Part shown: positions 4,690 to 6,661 of the stretch, piece after piece
Layout: every line of letters starts with the position of its first letter
How positions within the stretch are numbered: position 1 is the stretch's first letter
Assembly: GCA_030648435.1 (NCBI GenBank)
Contig: JAUSHE010000043.1
Location: 1-6,661 of the forward strand
Length of the DNA: 6,661 bases
Reading direction: 5' to 3'
Origin: Candidatus Daviesbacteria bacterium
GTDB taxonomy: Bacteria; Patescibacteria; Microgenomatia; Daviesbacterales; UBA10151
Position numbers and translations under genes: made by a program
The notes under the pieces: model-generated
The model's input: only the letters and a program-made list of their open reading frames with translations
What the model was told of the DNA's origin: nothing
The model's database searches: none

Positions 4690-5394
4690 TCAAAATTTTA
4701 TCAGCTTAAGTATTTTTTCCGGATACAGCAGAAGCCCTTCGCTGTCTTTACCCAAACTCCTCAATCTGTAAAAAGACATCATCTGTTCGTGCGAAAAGGG
4801 TTTGGGAACTTTTATCAGTTCTCCCGTGGAGATATTCTGAAACAACTGGACTAGATCCCTTCTTCTGGCAGAATCTTTTGCATATACTGCAGCTCTGATC
4901 TGACTTTGAAATACCGGTAACTTATCTCCCTTGGCCCCCAACACCACCTGCCAAAGAAATTGTTCTTCTTCCCCCAGAGAAGGCAGGTTTTTAAAAATCT
5001 CAGGAGAAATTTGCTCCTTTAAATCCTTACTTTTACTGCCCATCTCCCATAAATGCACATCAGTATCGTTTAGCTTTAAACTATAATCTTCAAGTTCCAG
5101 GAGCGCCAAGCTGTCAGTGAATTTCTTCAAAACCCACTTTGGCCCGAATATAGTTAAGGCTGCTCTCTTGCCTTTAAAAAGCCTCTCAAAACTGATAATC
5201 AGGCCATCTTTAACTATGTGTTCCCTAATATCGGAGAGAGTTTTGGCAGTTAAATTTTCGGTACTGCGAATCAGAAACAAAGCATACTCTTCTTTTGACT
5301 TAAGAGGCATCTCCCGATAATCCCTCATTGACTGCCAGGCTAAAACAAAGGAGATTGCTATCACTATAAAAAAGAGTACCAGCCATAAAATCAT
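4690..5394 (-). CDS. Membrane-anchored protein of unknown function (234 aa)
   Basis: Residues 2-20 (ILWLVLFFIVIAISFVLAW) form one N-terminal transmembrane helix, then a soluble domain of mixed alpha/beta character: ISFERLFKGKRAALTIFGPKW (67-87), ALLELEDYSLKL (97-108), EEQFLWQVVLGAKGDK (143-158), SQIRAAVYAKDSARRRDLVQLFQ (164-186) and a C-terminal PFSHEQMMSFYRLRSLG. The pattern of a short strand, IRAAVYA, a basic helix and a terminal helix recalls the membrane-linked proteins that accompany VirB4/HerA-type ATPases in Patescibacteria, but this is a weak impression and no ATPase is present here. Its ATG lies in an ATGA overlap with the upstream LytR_C gene, so the two are co-translated and may act together at the envelope. 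Convergent with the TPR gene; no terminator fits in the 7-bp gap. Confidence 0.8.
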   Translation of the reverse strand: MILWLVLFFIVIAISFVLAWQSMRDYREMPLKSKEEYALFLIRSTENLTAKTLSDIREHIVKDGLIISFERLFKGKRAALTIFGPKWVLKKFTDSLALLELEDYSLKLNDTDVHLWEMGSKSKDLKEQISPEIFKNLPSLGEEEQFLWQVVLGAKGDKLPVFQSQIRAAVYAKDSARRRDLVQLFQNISTGELIKVPKPFSHEQMMSFYRLRSLGKDSEGLLLYPEKILKLIKF

Positions 5395-6350
5395 TTGTTA
5401 ATATAATCTTCTCCCAATAATACATTAATTTGGGCACGGGAGGAGATGACTCCTTCATCGGGCGGGTTAATTATACCGTCTAAGACAAATATTTGCTTAA
5501 GCCGTTTAAATGTTTGGGATTGCTCACCTGAAACTTGGGTATTTTTAAGCCTTTGTGGAGCATTAGCAGTAATAATGACATTGCCCCCTAAATTAGTGAT
5601 TAATCTGGCCCACTTTTGCGCCAATTGGGGTTTATCTGTAGCATTAAAAACTGCAATACTCTTATGTTCTGCAATAAATGCCGGATCCGCAAAATCCGAC
5701 AAAACACTATCCAGCCTGACCGGGTCCGCATCAAAAATTTCTGTTCCATCCGGAAGTTTGTTTTTCTCTAAAATATTTGCTTTTCCTAAATTAATTTCAT
5801 AAATTTTATCAAACCTGACAGAACTTATTCCCATTTTAAGCTTAAGAAATTCCCATACCGTCAAATCAGTTTTGAAAGAAGAAAGATATTTTAAGCCCGA
5901 GAAAGGATTTTCCCGTAGCATGCTCACAAAATCTGCTGCTGATTTCTCAGAACTCAAATCCAAAAATCCGTCAACCGGTACCCCTAAAAACGAAGCAAGG
6001 GTATCTTTAACTAAAGCAGCCTGTCCCAAGCCGTAAACAGACCGGAGCTGCCATGAACCGTATCCCCCCGGTACCTTGACAAAAGTTTCATCCGGAATGT
6101 TTAAAATGGTTATTTTTTCCTCTTTGGGGTTATACGATAAAACAGAGATAGAAGAGGTTCTGATTGCCAGATTAATATTAAATTCTCCGTCCCAATGGTA
6201 ATTCCTCTGTCCGGATGAAATAAACAAACTTTGTGTAAAACGAACTGTCCATGATAAAAAAACCAACCCTATTACAAATAGCAATACTATCAAAGCAAGT
6301 TTAATTCTTTTCTTCCTTTGAGTTTTGGACTGAGTCTCTTTCCAGGGCAT
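5391..6350 (-). CDS. LCP-like/LytR_C cell-envelope protein
   Basis: A 319-aa protein with a basic N-terminus (KTQRKKRIK), one transmembrane helix (residues 18-35) and an extracytoplasmic remainder. Residues ~57-140 follow the LytR-CpsA-Psr layout (INLAIRTSSISVLSYNPKEE, ILNIPDETFVKVPG, then a GLG and FLGVPVDGFLDLS), but the usual Pro-Arg-Asp is Pro-Asp-Glu here, so a key pyrophosphate-binding arginine seems absent. Residues ~230-315 (SIAVFNATDKPQLAQKWARLI, GGNVIITANA, ending SRAQINVLLGEDY) are a good LytR_C domain, common at the end of LCP proteins. Family LCP enzymes attach glycopolymers to peptidoglycan; this copy may be a binding or scaffold variant (inference). It leads the operon with the 234-aa protein (ATGA overlap). 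No Shine-Dalgarno precedes the ATG; a weak TAAACT lies six bases upstream. Confidence 0.82.
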   Translation of the reverse strand: MPWKETQSKTQRKKRIKLALIVLLFVIGLVFLSWTVRFTQSLFISSGQRNYHWDGEFNINLAIRTSSISVLSYNPKEEKITILNIPDETFVKVPGGYGSWQLRSVYGLGQAALVKDTLASFLGVPVDGFLDLSSEKSAADFVSMLRENPFSGLKYLSSFKTDLTVWEFLKLKMGISSVRFDKIYEINLGKANILEKNKLPDGTEIFDADPVRLDSVLSDFADPAFIAEHKSIAVFNATDKPQLAQKWARLITNLGGNVIITANAPQRLKNTQVSGEQSQTFKRLKQIFVLDGIINPPDEGVISSRAQINVLLGEDYINK

Positions 6351-6376
6351 ATTAACAGTTTAACCAATCAGCTCTT

Positions 6377-6403
6377 GATGCAATCAGTTTACATGATTGT
6401 ATC
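6377..6403. promoter_or_regulatory. 10-bp dyad abutting the -35 of the repeat-protein gene
   Basis: GATGCAATCA (6377-6386) and TGATTGTATC (6394-6403) are inverted repeats with a seven-base centre (GTTTACA) and one mismatch, which is a G-U pair in plus-strand RNA. The dyad ends one base before the TTGACC hexamer at 6404 and lies between the divergent genes, a natural place for a regulator that controls one or both. No regulator gene is visible nearby. Confidence 0.45.
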
Positions 6404-6433
6404 TTGACCGCGCAACTATGAACAAGATAAACT
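6404..6433 (+). promoter_or_regulatory. Probable promoter of the repeat-protein gene
   Basis: TTGACC (6404-6409, five of six) and TAAACT (6428-6433, four of six) are separated by 18 bp. Transcription would begin near 6440, giving an ~18-nt leader that contains the G-rich ribosome binding site. The -10 is weak, so an activator at the adjacent dyad would make sense. Confidence 0.4.
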
Positions 6434-6440
6434 ACAAAAG

Positions 6441-6450
6441 AGGGGGGGTG
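6441..6450 (+). promoter_or_regulatory. G-rich ribosome binding site with a seven-G run
   Basis: AGGGGGGGTG lies seven bases before the ATG at 6458 and is by far the strongest Shine-Dalgarno in the window, contrasting with the leaderless-looking neighbours. It decides the start of the 59-aa gene. The run of seven G (6442-6448) is slippage-prone. Confidence 0.6.
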
Positions 6451-6457
6451 AAAATTA

Positions 6458-6637
6458 ATGAATCCAAATGATCCTAATGCAGGACAAGCTCCAGTAGCAG
6501 ATCCTAATGCAGGACAAGCTCCAGTAGCAGATCCTAATGCAGGACAAGCTCCAGTAGCAGAGACTCCAGTAGTCGAAACTCCTGCAGCAGAAACACCTGC
6601 AGAAGAAGCGCCTGCAGCAGAAACACCTGCAGTTTAA
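6458..6637 (+). CDS. Small acidic Ala/Pro-rich tandem-repeat protein (59 aa)
   Basis: ATG at 6458 opens 59 codons to TAA at 6637. After MNPN the protein is three identical copies of DPNAGQAPVA (residues 5-34), then five pentapeptides of the type ETPAA (ETPVV, ETPAA, ETPAE, EAPAA, ETPAV; residues 35-59). It has no Lys, Arg, His, Cys or aromatic residue, and nine acidic residues, so it should be disordered and strongly acidic; there is no signal peptide or membrane segment. The strong ribosome binding site, clean reading frame through the repeats and the following palindrome argue for a real, possibly highly expressed gene. No family is recognised; similar Ala/Pro/Glu-rich segments occur as linkers in other proteins, so a role as spacer, surface-associated or binding peptide is only speculation. 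Confidence 0.7.
   Translation: MNPNDPNAGQAPVADPNAGQAPVADPNAGQAPVAETPVVETPAAETPAEEAPAAETPAV
6470..6559 (+). repeat. Three identical 30-bp tandem repeats
   Basis: The 30-bp unit beginning GATCCTAATGCAGG occurs at 6470-6499, 6500-6529 and 6530-6559 without a single base difference. Each encodes DPNAGQAPVA. Identity at synonymous positions implies recent copy-number change or ongoing homogenisation. A looser 15-bp period (five units, 6560-6634, GAAACTCCTGCAGCA-like) follows. Confidence 0.95.
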
Positions 6638-6638
6638 G

Positions 6639-6656
6639 AATTCTTTGCAAAGAATT
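6639..6656. terminator. 18-bp perfect palindrome, possible terminator
   Basis: AATTCTTTGCAAAGAATT is its own reverse complement and starts one base after the TAA of the 59-aa gene. As RNA it gives a seven-pair AU-rich stem with loop TGCA. No U-rich tail follows within the five visible bases (TAAAA), so termination would be weak; it could also be a binding site or transcript-stabilising hairpin. The window ends here. Confidence 0.4.
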
Positions 6657-6661
6657 TAAAA

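Noticed and set aside
6418..6471. Upstream 17-codon ORF (ATG at 6418) or frameshift fusion to the 59-aa gene through the G run
   Set aside because: It starts upstream of the predicted transcription start, lacks a ribosome binding site, and losing one G would place a TGA directly after the run, so slippage does not produce a fusion.
6470..6559. Tandem 30-bp units as a CRISPR array
   Set aside because: The units are contiguous with no spacers and keep an open frame; they are coding repeats.

Overview
The window looks like a chromosomal segment of a Candidate Phyla Radiation (Patescibacteria) bacterium, most likely of the Microgenomates group. The reasons are moderate to low GC, short compact operons with 4-bp ATGA overlaps, a yebC-ruvC pair followed by a lineage-type membrane protein instead of ruvA/ruvB, a LytR_C protein, and a glycosidase whose N-terminal anchor (IPLSVYLVQKQQ) resembles anchors I remember from Microgenomates proteins. 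TGA serves as a normal stop (yebC, the 319-aa protein), so the UGA-glycine code of Gracilibacteria/Absconditabacteria does not apply. The taxonomic placement is inference from these features, not a search result.

Layout. Positions 1-1012 (minus) hold the N-terminal 337 residues of a membrane-anchored clan GH-A glycoside hydrolase; its 3' end lies outside the window. Positions 1013-1831 are an unusual stretch of about 800 bp. It holds one plausible 60-aa ORF (1040-1222, plus), several strong hairpins, an AT-rich tract, one perfect DnaA-box sequence and four copies of an octamer CGCACAAT in alternating orientation. It has no recognisable RNA family and is the most interesting unexplained part of the window. 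Positions 3895-1832 (minus) form a three-gene operon: yebC (translation factor), ruvC (Holliday junction endonuclease) and a polytopic membrane protein. Positions 3981-4682 (plus) encode a TPR protein with a HIRAN-like C-terminal region, transcribed divergently from yebC from a strong promoter. Positions 6350-4690 (minus) are a two-gene operon: an LCP-like/LytR_C cell-envelope protein, then a membrane-anchored protein of unknown function that converges on the TPR gene with a 7-bp gap. Positions 6458-6637 (plus) carry a 59-aa disordered, acidic protein built entirely of tandem repeats, with a strong ribosome binding site, an upstream dyad and a downstream palindrome.

Expression logic. Lead genes of the transcription units (glycosidase, yebC, TPR gene, possibly the 60-aa ORF) have a -10-like hexamer only 6-13 nt before the ATG and no well-spaced Shine-Dalgarno (the 60-aa ORF has a possible AGGA), which suggests leaderless mRNAs. 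Internal genes rely on ATGA coupling (ruvC, 234-aa gene) or an AAGGA site overlapping the upstream stop (membrane gene). The 59-aa repeat protein is the exception, with a G-rich Shine-Dalgarno. The genes cover DNA repair, translation and cell envelope; no metabolic pathway, CRISPR array, tRNA, rRNA or recognisable transposase is present.
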